Shown: positions 33,918-42,234 of the stretch, piece by piece
Position numbering within the stretch: position 1 is the stretch's first letter
How the letters are laid out: each line of letters begins with the position of its first letter
Assembly: GCF_003344885.1 (NCBI RefSeq)
Contig: NZ_CP031155.1
Span: 1,578,001-1,642,000 of the forward strand
DNA length: 64,000 bases
From: Altererythrobacter sp. ZODW24
Lineage (GTDB): Bacteria; Pseudomonadota; Alphaproteobacteria; Sphingomonadales; Sphingomonadaceae
Direction: 5' to 3'
Position numbers and translations under genes: made by a program
Notes under the pieces: model-generated
The model's database searches: none
The model's input: only the letters and a program-made list of their open reading frames with translations
Told to the model about the DNA's origin: nothing

Positions 33918-34601
33918 ATGCGTGAGATCGTTTTCGATACGGAAACTACCGGCCTCGACCCCAAGACGGGTGATCGGATGGTCGAAATTGGTTGCATCGA
34001 AATGGTCAACCGAGTGGCGACGGGCCACAGCTATCACGCCTATTACAACCCAGAACGCGATATGCCTGAACAGGCTGAAGCTGTGCACGGATTGAGTATC
34101 GGTTTTCTGTCCGACAAGCCGAAATTTTCAGAAACAGCGCATGAATTGCTCGAGTTTATCGAAGATTCACCGCTGATCGCCCATAATGCGCGTTTCGACT
34201 TTGGGTTTCTCAACAATGAGCTGACGATGGCTTCCATGGCGGAAGTCGACATGGCGCGGATGATCGACACGATCGCGATGGCCAAACGCCGTCACCCCGG
34301 CGCTAAACTATCGCTCGACGCGCTTTGCAGCCGTTACGGGATCGACCGTAGCCACCGCGTAAAACACGGCGCATTGCTTGATGCCGAATTGCTGGCGCAG
34401 GTCTATGTCGAGCTCACGGGCGGTCGGCAGATCGGCCTTGAACTCGCAGCCGAGCAGGCCAGCAGTGTTGTTGAGATTTCCAGCGGTCCAGCGGTCCAGC
34501 GCGAATTCCGCGCACCGCGTCCCCATTCCGCTTCGCAAGAGGAACTTGCCCGTCACAAGGTGTTTCTCGAGAAGATGGAAAAGCCACTATGGGCCAGCTG
34601 A
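33918..34601 (+). CDS. dnaQ: DNA polymerase III epsilon subunit (proofreading exonuclease)
   Basis: A 227-residue 3'-5' exonuclease. Exo I is FDTETTGLDP at the N-terminus, Exo II gives AHNARFDFGFL, and Exo III HGALLDAELLA includes the DEDDh His-Asp pair. The C-terminal 50 residues should contact the polymerase subunit. The length (227) is close to E. coli DnaQ (243). It sits after coaE in the origin-linked gene order, separated by 55 bp. Confidence 0.93.
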   Translation: MREIVFDTETTGLDPKTGDRMVEIGCIEMVNRVATGHSYHAYYNPERDMPEQAEAVHGLSIGFLSDKPKFSETAHELLEFIEDSPLIAHNARFDFGFLNNELTMASMAEVDMARMIDTIAMAKRRHPGAKLSLDALCSRYGIDRSHRVKHGALLDAELLAQVYVELTGGRQIGLELAAEQASSVVEISSGPAVQREFRAPRPHSASQEELARHKVFLEKMEKPLWAS

Positions 34602-34664
34602 ACGGCTGACCAGATTCCCCCGCGGCCATCCTCAGGTCGCGCCAAAACAGGAGAACGCATTACG

Positions 34665-35237
34665 ATGGATATCCGTGTCTCAGGTCATCAGGTCGAAACC
34701 GGTGCTGCTCTGCAGGATTATGCTTCAGACCGTCTCGATGCAGTCGTATCAAAATACTTCGACCGAGCGATTTCATCCCATGTCACCTTCAGCAAGGCGA
34801 CAGGCCACTCGTTTGAGTGCGATATTGTGACCCATGTGATGCAAGGCACCATCGTAAAAGCAAGCGCTGAGGCAGGTGATGCGCATCAGGCACTGGATCA
34901 AGCCGCGACAAAGATCGAAACACAAATCCGCCGGTACAAGCGCCGCCTCAATGACCGTCATGCCCAAATGTCGCACGCCGCGCGCGAGGATGAGGCCGCT
35001 TACACCGTATTCGCGCAGGCAGTGGACGAGCCAGAAGATGATATCGAAACGGCAGATGCGCCCCCAATTGTCGCTGAGACCCGCGTCGATATCCCCGAAG
35101 CGAGCGTTTCCGATGCTGTCATGATGCTCGATTTGCGTGACACCAACGCCATGTTCTTCAAAAATGCTGGAACCGGCAGGCATAATATGGTTTATCGCCG
35201 AAATGACGGCTCGATTGGCTGGGTTGAACCATCCTAA
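34665..35237 (+). CDS. hpf: Ribosome hibernation promoting factor (long form)
   Basis: A 190-residue ribosome-associated factor. The N-terminal S30AE domain (about 1-100) begins MDIRVSGHQVETGAALQDYASD and contains KIETQIRRYKRRLND. The C-terminal domain (from about 130), with MMLDLRDTNAMFFKNAG and YRRNDGSIGWVEP, marks the long form (HPFlong/YvyD) that dimerises 70S ribosomes into 100S particles. The gene is followed by ptsN. In many proteobacteria rpoN precedes this pair, but here dnaQ does. Confidence 0.93.
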   Translation: MDIRVSGHQVETGAALQDYASDRLDAVVSKYFDRAISSHVTFSKATGHSFECDIVTHVMQGTIVKASAEAGDAHQALDQAATKIETQIRRYKRRLNDRHAQMSHAAREDEAAYTVFAQAVDEPEDDIETADAPPIVAETRVDIPEASVSDAVMMLDLRDTNAMFFKNAGTGRHNMVYRRNDGSIGWVEPS

Positions 35238-35246
35238 TTCCTTGAT

Positions 35247-35289
35247 GCCCTGAATGGCGGCGTTCGGTTCACCTGAACGCACACAGGGC
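35247..35289 (+). promoter_or_regulatory. Nested hairpin after hpf
   Basis: GCCCTG (35247-35252) pairs with CAGGGC (35284-35289), enclosing GCGTTC (35260-35265) paired with GAACGC (35275-35280). There is no T run after it, so a Rho-independent terminator is not clear. It may stabilise the hpf mRNA end or separate it from ptsN. Confidence 0.4.
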
Positions 35290-35392
35290 TGGCCCCATCG
35301 CTAATTGAACCCATCTGGCGGAGAGATCGCCGATCGGTGTGATATGAAGCTTATTTGGGGCTCAACCGATAACATTTTGATTTGACCGGATA

Positions 35393-35854
35393 ATGAGCGC
35401 AGAATTTAAGATTATACCTGAGGCAGTAATTGCTGCTTCGCCCGAAGATAAGCCTGCGATCCTTAAGGCGCTGGCTGATGTATTTGCTCGTGCGTATTCG
35501 CGTGATGCCACCGAAGTGCTCGAATCGCTCCAAGAGCGGGAGCAGCTGGGAAGCACCGGATTCGGGCGAGGCGTTGCTATCCCCCATGCGCGTATCGAAG
35601 GTTTGGCGCGCCCTATGGCCGCTTGCCTTCGCCTCAATCAGCCGGTTGATTTTGATGCGGCGGATGGCATGCCGGTTGATCTAGTTTTCGGACTCATTTC
35701 TCCGGCAGAGGGTGGCACGGCGCATCTTCATGCACTGGCTGCTATTTCCCGCCTTCTCCGTGATGAAGCTATGCACGAAGCGCTCACGGAAGCGCCTGAT
35801 GAAGAGGCGCTGCGCGGGCTACTGACCAATATCTCGGACCGTGACGCTGCCTGA
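35393..35854 (+). CDS. ptsN: Nitrogen-regulatory PTS IIA component (EIIA-Ntr)
   Basis: A 153-residue EIIA-Ntr protein. The phospho-accepting His65 is in GRGVAIPHARIEG, and ADGMPVDLVFGLISPAEGGTAHLHALA follows, as in the family. It takes phosphate from NPr (PtsO) and regulates potassium transport and stress responses. No ptsP, ptsO or rpoN is in the window. The stop overlaps the next gene's GTG start by 14 bp. Confidence 0.9.
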   Translation: MSAEFKIIPEAVIAASPEDKPAILKALADVFARAYSRDATEVLESLQEREQLGSTGFGRGVAIPHARIEGLARPMAACLRLNQPVDFDAADGMPVDLVFGLISPAEGGTAHLHALAAISRLLRDEAMHEALTEAPDEEALRGLLTNISDRDAA

Positions 35855-36338
35855 CCCGGATCCTAGCGGCCCCCCGGCGGATGGGGAGATGGGCGCGGCT
35901 CAGCATTACCGCGCTTTGGAGGGATTGTATCGCTCGGCTCCGATCAACCAAAAATTCCGCTCTTCGCTCGCAATCGAGGAAGAGGGCCGGTCAATCATTC
36001 ACTTCGCGGTGGATGAAAGTTGCTATCACGCAGCGGGCGCTGCTCACGGAACGATCTACTTCAAGATGCTCGACGATGCGGCATTTTATGCCGCCAACAC
36101 TTTGGTGACAGATCGCTTTCTGCTGACGACCTCTTTTAACATGCACTTTTCCAAACCTGTGAAGATCGGTGATGTCACCGCGCACGGCCACTGGGTTAGT
36201 GGCCGGCGCCGGGTGCTTGTTGCCGAATCTCGCTTGCTCGATGCTGAGGGCGAGGAGATCGGGCGCGGTACAGGTACGTTCATGCGCTCGCATATCCCGC
36301 TGTCGAACCTCGACGGCTACGGACCGGCAGGATCCTAA
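35841..36338 (+). CDS. PaaI-family hotdog thioesterase
   Basis: A protein of about 165 residues with a hotdog-fold thioesterase domain (from about residue 40). The signature is HGTIYFKMLDDAAFYAANTLV, followed by FLLTTSFNMHFSKPVKIGDVTAHGHWV and RVLVAESRLLDAEGEEIGRGTGTF. It should hydrolyse an acyl-CoA thioester of unknown identity. The start is uncertain: GTG 35841 overlaps ptsN, and ATG 35889 is the alternative. It is followed by a DUF1491 gene after one base. Confidence 0.85.
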   Translation: MTLPDPDPSGPPADGEMGAAQHYRALEGLYRSAPINQKFRSSLAIEEEGRSIIHFAVDESCYHAAGAAHGTIYFKMLDDAAFYAANTLVTDRFLLTTSFNMHFSKPVKIGDVTAHGHWVSGRRRVLVAESRLLDAEGEEIGRGTGTFMRSHIPLSNLDGYGPAGS

Positions 36339-36339
36339 G

Positions 36340-36678
36340 TTGGACTCGCGGCTTCCGGCCCATCTTGAAATCAATGGCCTGATCAGAGCGGTTCAGGCCG
36401 CTGGCGGCTTCGCGACGGTTATCGCAAAGGGTGAACGCGATGCCGGGACGATCCTGATTGTTACAATGGATAGGCAGGGCCACCAGAGGCTTTTCGAGCG
36501 GATGCCGCAGCTCGACGGTTCGCGCAAGTTTGTTGCGTCGCGCGACCAAGACGAAAATAACCCATTGGAATTCAATGAATATTTAGAGCGGCGAAAACGC
36601 CAAGATAGCGATATTTGGGTTTTGGAGCTGGATATCGCAGATGCGGAACGGTTCATCGTTAATATCGGAACGGTTTAG
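36340..36678 (+). CDS. DUF1491 family protein
   Basis: A 112-residue protein beginning LDSRLPAHLEINGLIRAVQAAGGFATVI, the DUF1491 pattern, with RLFERMPQLDG and the C-terminal WVLELDIADAERFIVNI. The start is TTG 36340, one base after the previous stop codon, with AGGA eight bases upstream; no ATG is available near the conserved N-terminus. A longer frame from 36169 would run over the thioesterase. Function unknown; it is linked to ptsN and the thioesterase by position. About 200 bp with no recognisable gene follow. Confidence 0.75.
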   Translation: MDSRLPAHLEINGLIRAVQAAGGFATVIAKGERDAGTILIVTMDRQGHQRLFERMPQLDGSRKFVASRDQDENNPLEFNEYLERRKRQDSDIWVLELDIADAERFIVNIGTV

Positions 36679-36877
36679 TTGACGTTTGCGTGAGGCAGGC
36701 TATTTGCCCCCTCGAACACCAGATGCGCAGGCGGCGAAGCGGGCAATAAGGCTCGTTCAGCAAGCACGCAGACGGGGAACGGCCGGCAGGCCATCACCGA
36801 CCCAAACGACAATCTAACGCACTATCCCGGGTCAAGCCTGCGCCAGAGCTCGTTCACCGCTCAAATAGACGAGATAT

Positions 36878-37543
36878 ATGAGCCGCAAGACTCAAAAGGC
36901 AGGTGTTATCGCCGTTGCCGCAACATTGATTACGACTTTTGCTCTGTCGGAAAGCTCCGGCGTAGCAGCAGAGGCCGCTGACGAAGCGCCCCAAACCGAA
37001 ATTTCCAATCCTGCTAAGCAGGATGCCGCAAACCCCGCTTTCATTGCTGAAGAAGTGGTTCAACCGCTCCCAGTGGAAGAGCCGGTCGAAGAAACCGCCG
37101 AAGAAGAAGCCGCACCCGTGACTGCAGGCTCGCTTCGTGAACTGGTTTCCGCAACAAACACATCAGGCAAGCTGTCACGCGATATGCATTGCCTTGCCAG
37201 CGCGATCTATTTTGAATCGCGCGGCGAACCGCTCGCTGGTCAGTTGGCCGTCGGTACGGTGATCATCAACCGTGCCGAAAGCCGCCAGTTTCCTTCCGAT
37301 TATTGCGGTGTTGTTACGCAGCGTTCGCAGTTCTCTTTCGTGAAGGGTGGCCGCATTCCGAAGGCTCGCACCAGCACAGCCGCTTGGCGCAAGGCCAAGG
37401 CGTTGGCCAAGATTGCCCATCAAGGCACTTGGGAAAGCGCAGCAGCCGATTCGCTGTATTTCCACGCGACTTACGTAAAGCCGCGCTGGGCCAGCCGGAA
37501 GAAGCACCGCGCGCAGATCAGCACGCATGTCTTCTACCGCTAA
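36878..37543 (+). CDS. SleB-type cell wall hydrolase
   Basis: A 221-residue exported protein. A signal or anchor sequence (8-30) is followed by a Glu/Pro/Ala-rich linker (to about 95) and a C-terminal Hydrolase_2 (SleB) domain. The catalytic region MHCLASAIYFESRGEPLAGQLAVGTVIINR contains the conserved Glu, and FSFVKGGRIPK and WASRKKHRAQISTHVFYR complete the domain. It should cut peptidoglycan glycan strands in the periplasm. It stands alone, 199 bp after DUF1491, and ends at a strong terminator. Confidence 0.88.
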   Translation: MSRKTQKAGVIAVAATLITTFALSESSGVAAEAADEAPQTEISNPAKQDAANPAFIAEEVVQPLPVEEPVEETAEEEAAPVTAGSLRELVSATNTSGKLSRDMHCLASAIYFESRGEPLAGQLAVGTVIINRAESRQFPSDYCGVVTQRSQFSFVKGGRIPKARTSTAAWRKAKALAKIAHQGTWESAAADSLYFHATYVKPRWASRKKHRAQISTHVFYR

Positions 37544-37572
37544 GAGCGCCGAAAAATCTGATTTAGGGAAGG

Positions 37573-37604
37573 GCCCTCATCCACATGATGGATGGGGGCT
37601 TTTT
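37573..37604 (+). terminator. Intrinsic terminator of the cell wall hydrolase gene
   Basis: GCCCTCATCCA (37573-37583) pairs with TGGATGGGGGC (37589-37599) with one G-T wobble, followed by TTTTT. The T run ends at the xth stop codon from the opposite strand. Confidence 0.85.
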
Positions 37605-38401
37605 CATGCTGGGGGCGGGTCGGTGATTTCGACCCAGACAGGTGTGTGATCGCTAGCCCGTTCGCGGCCGCGAAATTCCTTATCGACGCCAGCGGCAACC
37701 ATCCGGTCAGCCAGTTCGGGCGAAAGCAGCAAGTGATCGATCCGGAAGCCGTGATCACGCTGCCATGCGCCGCGCTGGTAATCCCAGTAAGTCCACACAC
37801 CGCCGCGCGGGTTGAGAGTATCAATGGCATCTGTCCAACCATCACCAAGCAGGCGGAAATAGGCGTCACGCGATTCGGGTTGAGTGAGCGCATCATCGGC
37901 CATGGCTTTGACCGAGTAAGTGTCCTTCGCCTCGGGGATAACGTTGAAATCGCCGAGCACGACTGTTGGAATTTCCTGATCCCATAGCTCCTTCATGCGG
38001 GCGTGCAGGCGCTCCATCCATGCAAGCTTATAGTCGAATTTAGGGCCAGGCTGAGGGTTGCCATTGGGCAGATAGAGGCACGCGATGCGTACACCATTCA
38101 CATCGGCTTCCAGATACCGCGATTGCACATCCTCGGGGTCGTCGGGCCTAAGCAAGGGCAAGCCACGCTGCGTCTCAACCGGTTCGACGCCGTCAGCTAA
38201 GATCGCGACGCCGTTGAAGCTCTTCTGACCATGCCAGATCGCCTTGTAGCCGATCTTTTCGAATTCTTCCGCCGGGAAGCCTTCGTCCATTGTCTTGATT
38301 TCCTGCAAGCAGGCGACGGTTGGCCGGGTTTCCTCCAGCCATTCGAGCAGACGCGGCAAACGCGCTTTGATTCCGTTGATATTGTAAGTCGCAATTTTCA
38401 T
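37604..38401 (-). CDS. xth: Exodeoxyribonuclease III
   Basis: A 265-residue AP endonuclease and 3'-5' exonuclease of base-excision repair. The EEP fold is intact: KIATYNINGIKARL start, CLQEIK with the metal-binding Glu, LGDFNVIPEAKDTYS with the catalytic Asp-Asn pair, and the C-terminal SDHTPVWVEI with Asp-His. Its last codons overlap the T run of the terminator on the opposite strand. Confidence 0.95.
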   Translation of the reverse strand: MKIATYNINGIKARLPRLLEWLEETRPTVACLQEIKTMDEGFPAEEFEKIGYKAIWHGQKSFNGVAILADGVEPVETQRGLPLLRPDDPEDVQSRYLEADVNGVRIACLYLPNGNPQPGPKFDYKLAWMERLHARMKELWDQEIPTVVLGDFNVIPEAKDTYSVKAMADDALTQPESRDAYFRLLGDGWTDAIDTLNPRGGVWTYWDYQRGAWQRDHGFRIDHLLLSPELADRMVAAGVDKEFRGRERASDHTPVWVEITDPPPA

Positions 38402-38460
38402 GACCGAGTGTCTAGCCGGATCGGGCCAGCGACGTCCATCATGGCTTTAGCTTTCGGGAG

Positions 38461-38793
38461 TCAAATTCCGAAACTGGATCCGCAGCCGCAACCAGCCGCA
38501 GCCTGCGGGTTTTCGACCTTAAACGCCGCGCCGCCGAGCGATTCGACGAAATCGACAGTGCTGCCGGCGACAAGGTCGAGGCTCACGGGGTCCACTACCA
38601 AACGCACACCATCAGTTTCGCTGACTATGTCGTCACCGTCAGGGCCATCCGCCAGATCGAACTTATATTGGAAGCCTGAGCAGCCTCCACCCTCGACTGA
38701 AAGCCGAAGAATAGCCGGCTTGGCCTGCTTTTCAGCAATCGTCGCCACGCGCTTTGCAGCGTTCGGCGTCAGAGAGAGGGTGGGAGCGTTCAT
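38461..38793 (-). CDS. erpA: Iron-sulfur cluster insertion protein ErpA/HesB family
   Basis: A 110-residue A-type iron-sulfur carrier. The three conserved cysteines are present: GGCSGFQYKF (about residue 38) and AAGCGCGSSF at the C-terminus. It transfers clusters to apoproteins. The SUF genes of this organism start at 62.5 kb. The frame from ATG 38793 begins MNAPTLSLTPNAAKRVATI, usual for the family. Confidence 0.9.
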   Translation of the reverse strand: MNAPTLSLTPNAAKRVATIAEKQAKPAILRLSVEGGGCSGFQYKFDLADGPDGDDIVSETDGVRLVVDPVSLDLVAGSTVDFVESLGGAAFKVENPQAAAGCGCGSSFGI

Positions 38794-38824
38794 AAGCTTG
38801 ATGTAGTGACTGCGCCGCTAGTTC

Positions 38825-39256
38825 TCAAGAAGTCTGAATGTAGCTGCGCATTGCTTCAGCTTCGCTTTGTACCTCGTCGATGCGTGATTTCACCAGATCA
38901 CCGATCGAAATAAAGCCGCGCATATGGTCGCCTTCGACAACCGGCAAGTGACGAATACGGCGGCGAGTCATCAGTGCGAGCGCGTGATCGACCTTCGTGC
39001 TGGGTGCCACGGTAATCGGCTCTGCGGTCATGACTTCGCTGATTTCGCGGTCGAGACAGATCGCGCCTTCCGCAGCCAACTTATAGATCACATCACGTTC
39101 GGAGAAAATTCCCACGACCTTGCCGGCTTGCATTACCGGTAATGCGCCAATGCGCTTTTCGGCGAGTAGGGCGATCACGTCGCGCACTTTCATGCCGAAT
39201 TCGCATGTGATGATGTCGCCGCTGGAACGACCTTCGATCAGGCGGGATACTTCCAT
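38825..39256 (-). CDS. CBS-domain protein
   Basis: A 143-residue protein of two CBS motifs (GMKVRDVIALLAEKRIGALPVM and MTAEPITVAPSTKVDHALALMTRRRIRHLPVVEG), a Bateman module that usually binds adenosyl nucleotides. No other domain is fused. ATG 39256 is chosen because AGGAG lies nine bases upstream; the longer frame to 39370 adds 38 residues without domain character. Role unknown. Confidence 0.85.
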   Translation of the reverse strand: MEVSRLIEGRSSGDIITCEFGMKVRDVIALLAEKRIGALPVMQAGKVVGIFSERDVIYKLAAEGAICLDREISEVMTAEPITVAPSTKVDHALALMTRRRIRHLPVVEGDHMRGFISIGDLVKSRIDEVQSEAEAMRSYIQTS

Positions 39257-39388
39257 TGTCGCTCTTCTCCTGCTGCTGGCTCTGGAGAAAATATGCCATG
39301 TCTTTGGTGGAAAGGCGAATCGTAGCCCCCACACGGATGGACCAAAGGCCAATTGCCAAATGCCGCGCATATCCCCATGTGGGCGCTG

Positions 39389-39682
39389 ATGGCTTTGAAA
39401 TCTCCTCTCGATGATCCCGAAAAAGCAGCTTTTGCCTGGGCGCGCTATCGCCGGTTGATGCGTTTCATGATGGCGGTGACACTGGGCGTCGTAGCTATTG
39501 CGATGGCGCTACTGTACACCCGTGGACCCAGCGTTTCGGTGCATTTTTACATCGCTGTGGCACTGGGTATTGGCTTGATGATGCTGCTGACTGCCGCGCT
39601 GATGGGACTGGTGTTCCTGTCTAACGGAACAGGCCATGACGAGGCGATTTCCGATCCGTTCGACAAGGACAAGAAGCCTTAA
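39389..39682 (+). CDS. Small two-TM membrane protein, unknown
   Basis: A protein of about 97 residues with two hydrophobic helices (about 23-42 and 51-77) and an acidic and basic C-terminus DEAISDPFDKDKKP. No family is recognised. The start is uncertain: ATG 39389 (MALKSPLDDPEKAAF) or ATG 39377, neither with a good ribosome site. It converges on the ferredoxin gene with a 4-bp overlap of stop codons. Confidence 0.6.
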   Translation: MALKSPLDDPEKAAFAWARYRRLMRFMMAVTLGVVAIAMALLYTRGPSVSVHFYIAVALGIGLMMLLTAALMGLVFLSNGTGHDEAISDPFDKDKKP

Positions 39683-40074
39683 GGCGTTTCACCGTCACGC
39701 GCATGCAGACGGAATTCTTCGACCGGACGCCCACCAATCAGATGTTCCTGAATTATCTGCTCTAGCGCCTCTTCGTTGCAACTATGATACCAGACGTTTT
39801 CAGGCCAAACGACCGCGATTGGCCCTGCCGCGCAGACTTGCAGGCAATCCGCTTTGGTCCGCGCGACTCCTCCGCTGGCCGATTTCTTCGGCCCGACTAA
39901 GCCAAGCTGCTTCATCCGCTTCTTGAGGTAATTCCAAGATTTCTTGCCGGTCTCCCGGTCACAGCACTTCTGCTTGTCAGATACCGCGCACAGGAAGATG
40001 TGGCGCTGCGTTTCCTCGCCGCCAATCTTCGCCAGAGCGCATTCCGCTTTGTGCCGCTCTTTCTTAGAGCTCAT
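39679..40074 (-). CDS. [2Fe-2S] thioredoxin-like ferredoxin
   Basis: A 131-residue protein with a thioredoxin-like [2Fe-2S] ferredoxin domain. The cysteines fit the pattern: HIFLCAVSDKQKCC early, KADCLQVCAAGPIAVVWPENVWY later, followed by EEALEQIIQEHL. ATG 40074 overlaps the stop of the S9 peptidase (ATGA). The electron partner is unknown. Confidence 0.85.
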   Translation of the reverse strand: MSSKKERHKAECALAKIGGEETQRHIFLCAVSDKQKCCDRETGKKSWNYLKKRMKQLGLVGPKKSASGGVARTKADCLQVCAAGPIAVVWPENVWYHSCNEEALEQIIQEHLIGGRPVEEFRLHARDGETP

Positions 40075-42191
40075 TCGGCAGTCCAACGTTCCAGCCAATC
40101 GAATACAGTGTTGTGCCATTGCAGCGAGTTCTTTGGCTTCAGCACCCAGTGGTTTTCGTCTGGGAAGACCAGCAGCTGCGATGGGATTTGCTTTTCCTGC
40201 AAGGCAGTGAAGCTGGCGATGCCTTGCGTATAAGGCACTCGGTAATCTTTTTCACCGGTAATCACGAGCATCGGAGTCTTCCAGTTGGCGACGTGATTAA
40301 CCGGATTCCACTTTTCATACAGCTCGGGGTTTTCGGCATAGGAGCCATCAAAGTCCCACTTCGGAAACCACAGTTCTTCGGTCGTGTAATAGAAGCTGCG
40401 CATGTCGAACAAGCCGTCATGCTGGATCAGGCAATCGAACCGGTCAGGCCATTTTCCGGCGATCCAGTTCATCATGTAACCGCCGTATGACGCTCCCATG
40501 GCGCAGGCGCGGTCGCCGTCAATGGAACTGTCGAGTTTGAGTGCAGCAGCGAGGCCTTTCTGCAAGTCTTCGAGCGGTTTTCCGCCCCAATCCTGATTGA
40601 TGCTGTCCGTGAATTCCTGTCCGTATCCGGTAGAACCGTGGAAATCGACCGAGATGACAGCATAGCCCTGGCTCGCGACAACGCGCGGGTTCCAGCGGCT
40701 GGACCAGCCATCATTGAATGAGCCTTGCGGTCCGCCATGAACGTAGAGGATCGCAGGAATTTGACCGTCATGACCAATCGGCTTGGTAATCTGGCCCCAT
40801 ACGGTGTCACCGCCTGCGCCTTCGAAGCTGAAGCGCTGCGTCGTGACCGAAGTTAAGCGGCTAAGCACTTCATCCGTGTCGCGGTAACTGATCCGGCGAC
40901 CGGGTGCTTCATATTGTGAGACGTAGACGTCCGACGGAACTTCGATTGTGCTGCGCGTGAACACCAAGCGGTCGCCCGCAACAGCAGAGATGCTGCCAAT
41001 GCGGCCTTCGCGGCCCGGAGCGAGCGTAAGGCGTGTAACTTTGCCCGACTTCACGTCGATGCGGAAAGCGGGGGTGTCGAGCACTTCCTGTGCAGTCGCG
41101 ATGATATGCTCGGAGTCGGGCGTCCATGTCAGCGATCCGACGGAACGATCCCAATCCTTCGTCAGCGCCCGCACTTGGCCAGTGCCAAGATCGCGGAGCA
41201 TTACTGTCAGCTTATCGGCTTCGTACCCGGCGCGCTCCATGGCGGCATAGGCAAGATATTTGCCATCGGGGGACGGGGCCGGGAGGATATCAGTCGCCTT
41301 ATTGGCCTCGGTAACGTTGACCGGCGCGCCGCCTGACAGGTCAGATTGATAGATATCGACATTGGTTGAGTAAGGCTCGTTCCGGTCGGCCACACGGGCG
41401 GCGAAATAGATGCTGTCACTGTCTGCGCCCCAAGCAATGTCTTCTGGTCCGCCGAACGGGCGGGTTGGGGTGCTCGCAATCAGTGCGCCTTCGCCTGCGG
41501 GGCCGTCCAGTGCGACGCCGCTTTGGGCGGCGCCATCCGAAATGTCGTAGGCAAACACGCGGCCATATTCGCCGGGAGTCTCATAAACATCCCAGTGGCG
41601 CACAAAGCCAACATCGCCTTCGAACAACATGCCAGTGCCCGGGCCGGTAAGGCTGCTGTTGCCGCCTTCATCGCAGCTGAAAGTGGTGCATTCACGCGCG
41701 ACATTGCCGAACACCGCGATCTTGGAGGCATCGGGGGAGAGGTGGAACCCGTGCACGTCGGCGCCAAGCTTGGTGACCTGTTTGACCTCGCTTGCGGCGC
41801 CCGTTGGGCTAAGCGTTGCGCGCCAGACTTGCGATGTTTCGTCACTGGTGGCCGAGGATAGGAAGTATACCCGCCCGTCACTGCCGAAGGCCGCATCGCT
41901 GGCACCGGGACCCAGATCAATCTCGACCGGCTGGCGTTCCAGATCAGTGATGTCCTGCAGATACATCGCCGTGCTGCGCTCGTATGTCTCAGGGTCTGTT
42001 TTGGTGACCGTATAGATCACATTCTCGCCATCAGGGCTGGTGGTGGAAATGCCCACGCGTGGCATGGTCACCAGATCCTGTGCCGTCATGGGTGCGGCGG
42101 GAGGAGCCTCTTGTGCGAGTGCGGGAGAAGCAAGAGCGAGCGAGAGGCCAGTGGAGAGAGCGGTAAGCCCGAGTGTTCTGATCATGCGCAC
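40071..42191 (-). CDS. S9 family serine peptidase (prolyl oligopeptidase type)
   Basis: A 706-residue exported enzyme. The signal peptide (to about 28) ends SPALAQEAP. A beta-propeller (about 40-430, with many TPDSEHI-like and SPDGKYLAYA WD-type repeats) precedes the alpha/beta-hydrolase domain: VHGGPQGSFNDGW, GSTGYGQEFTD, nucleophile GASYGGYMMNW, and His in FPDENHWVLKP. It likely cuts peptides as an acylaminoacyl or dipeptidyl peptidase in the periplasm. It is coupled by ATGA overlap to the ferredoxin gene downstream, an odd pairing. Confidence 0.93.
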   Translation of the reverse strand: MRMIRTLGLTALSTGLSLALASPALAQEAPPAAPMTAQDLVTMPRVGISTTSPDGENVIYTVTKTDPETYERSTAMYLQDITDLERQPVEIDLGPGASDAAFGSDGRVYFLSSATSDETSQVWRATLSPTGAASEVKQVTKLGADVHGFHLSPDASKIAVFGNVARECTTFSCDEGGNSSLTGPGTGMLFEGDVGFVRHWDVYETPGEYGRVFAYDISDGAAQSGVALDGPAGEGALIASTPTRPFGGPEDIAWGADSDSIYFAARVADRNEPYSTNVDIYQSDLSGGAPVNVTEANKATDILPAPSPDGKYLAYAAMERAGYEADKLTVMLRDLGTGQVRALTKDWDRSVGSLTWTPDSEHIIATAQEVLDTPAFRIDVKSGKVTRLTLAPGREGRIGSISAVAGDRLVFTRSTIEVPSDVYVSQYEAPGRRISYRDTDEVLSRLTSVTTQRFSFEGAGGDTVWGQITKPIGHDGQIPAILYVHGGPQGSFNDGWSSRWNPRVVASQGYAVISVDFHGSTGYGQEFTDSINQDWGGKPLEDLQKGLAAALKLDSSIDGDRACAMGASYGGYMMNWIAGKWPDRFDCLIQHDGLFDMRSFYYTTEELWFPKWDFDGSYAENPELYEKWNPVNHVANWKTPMLVITGEKDYRVPYTQGIASFTALQEKQIPSQLLVFPDENHWVLKPKNSLQWHNTVFDWLERWTAE

Positions 42192-42234
42192 GAAATTAAC
42201 GGATCACCGCTTTTGCGCAAGGAAATTGCTCCAG

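Noticed and set aside
36680-36877. Region before the cell wall hydrolase as a small gene or tRNA
   Set aside because: No start with a ribosome site, no cloverleaf and no GGTTCGA loop.
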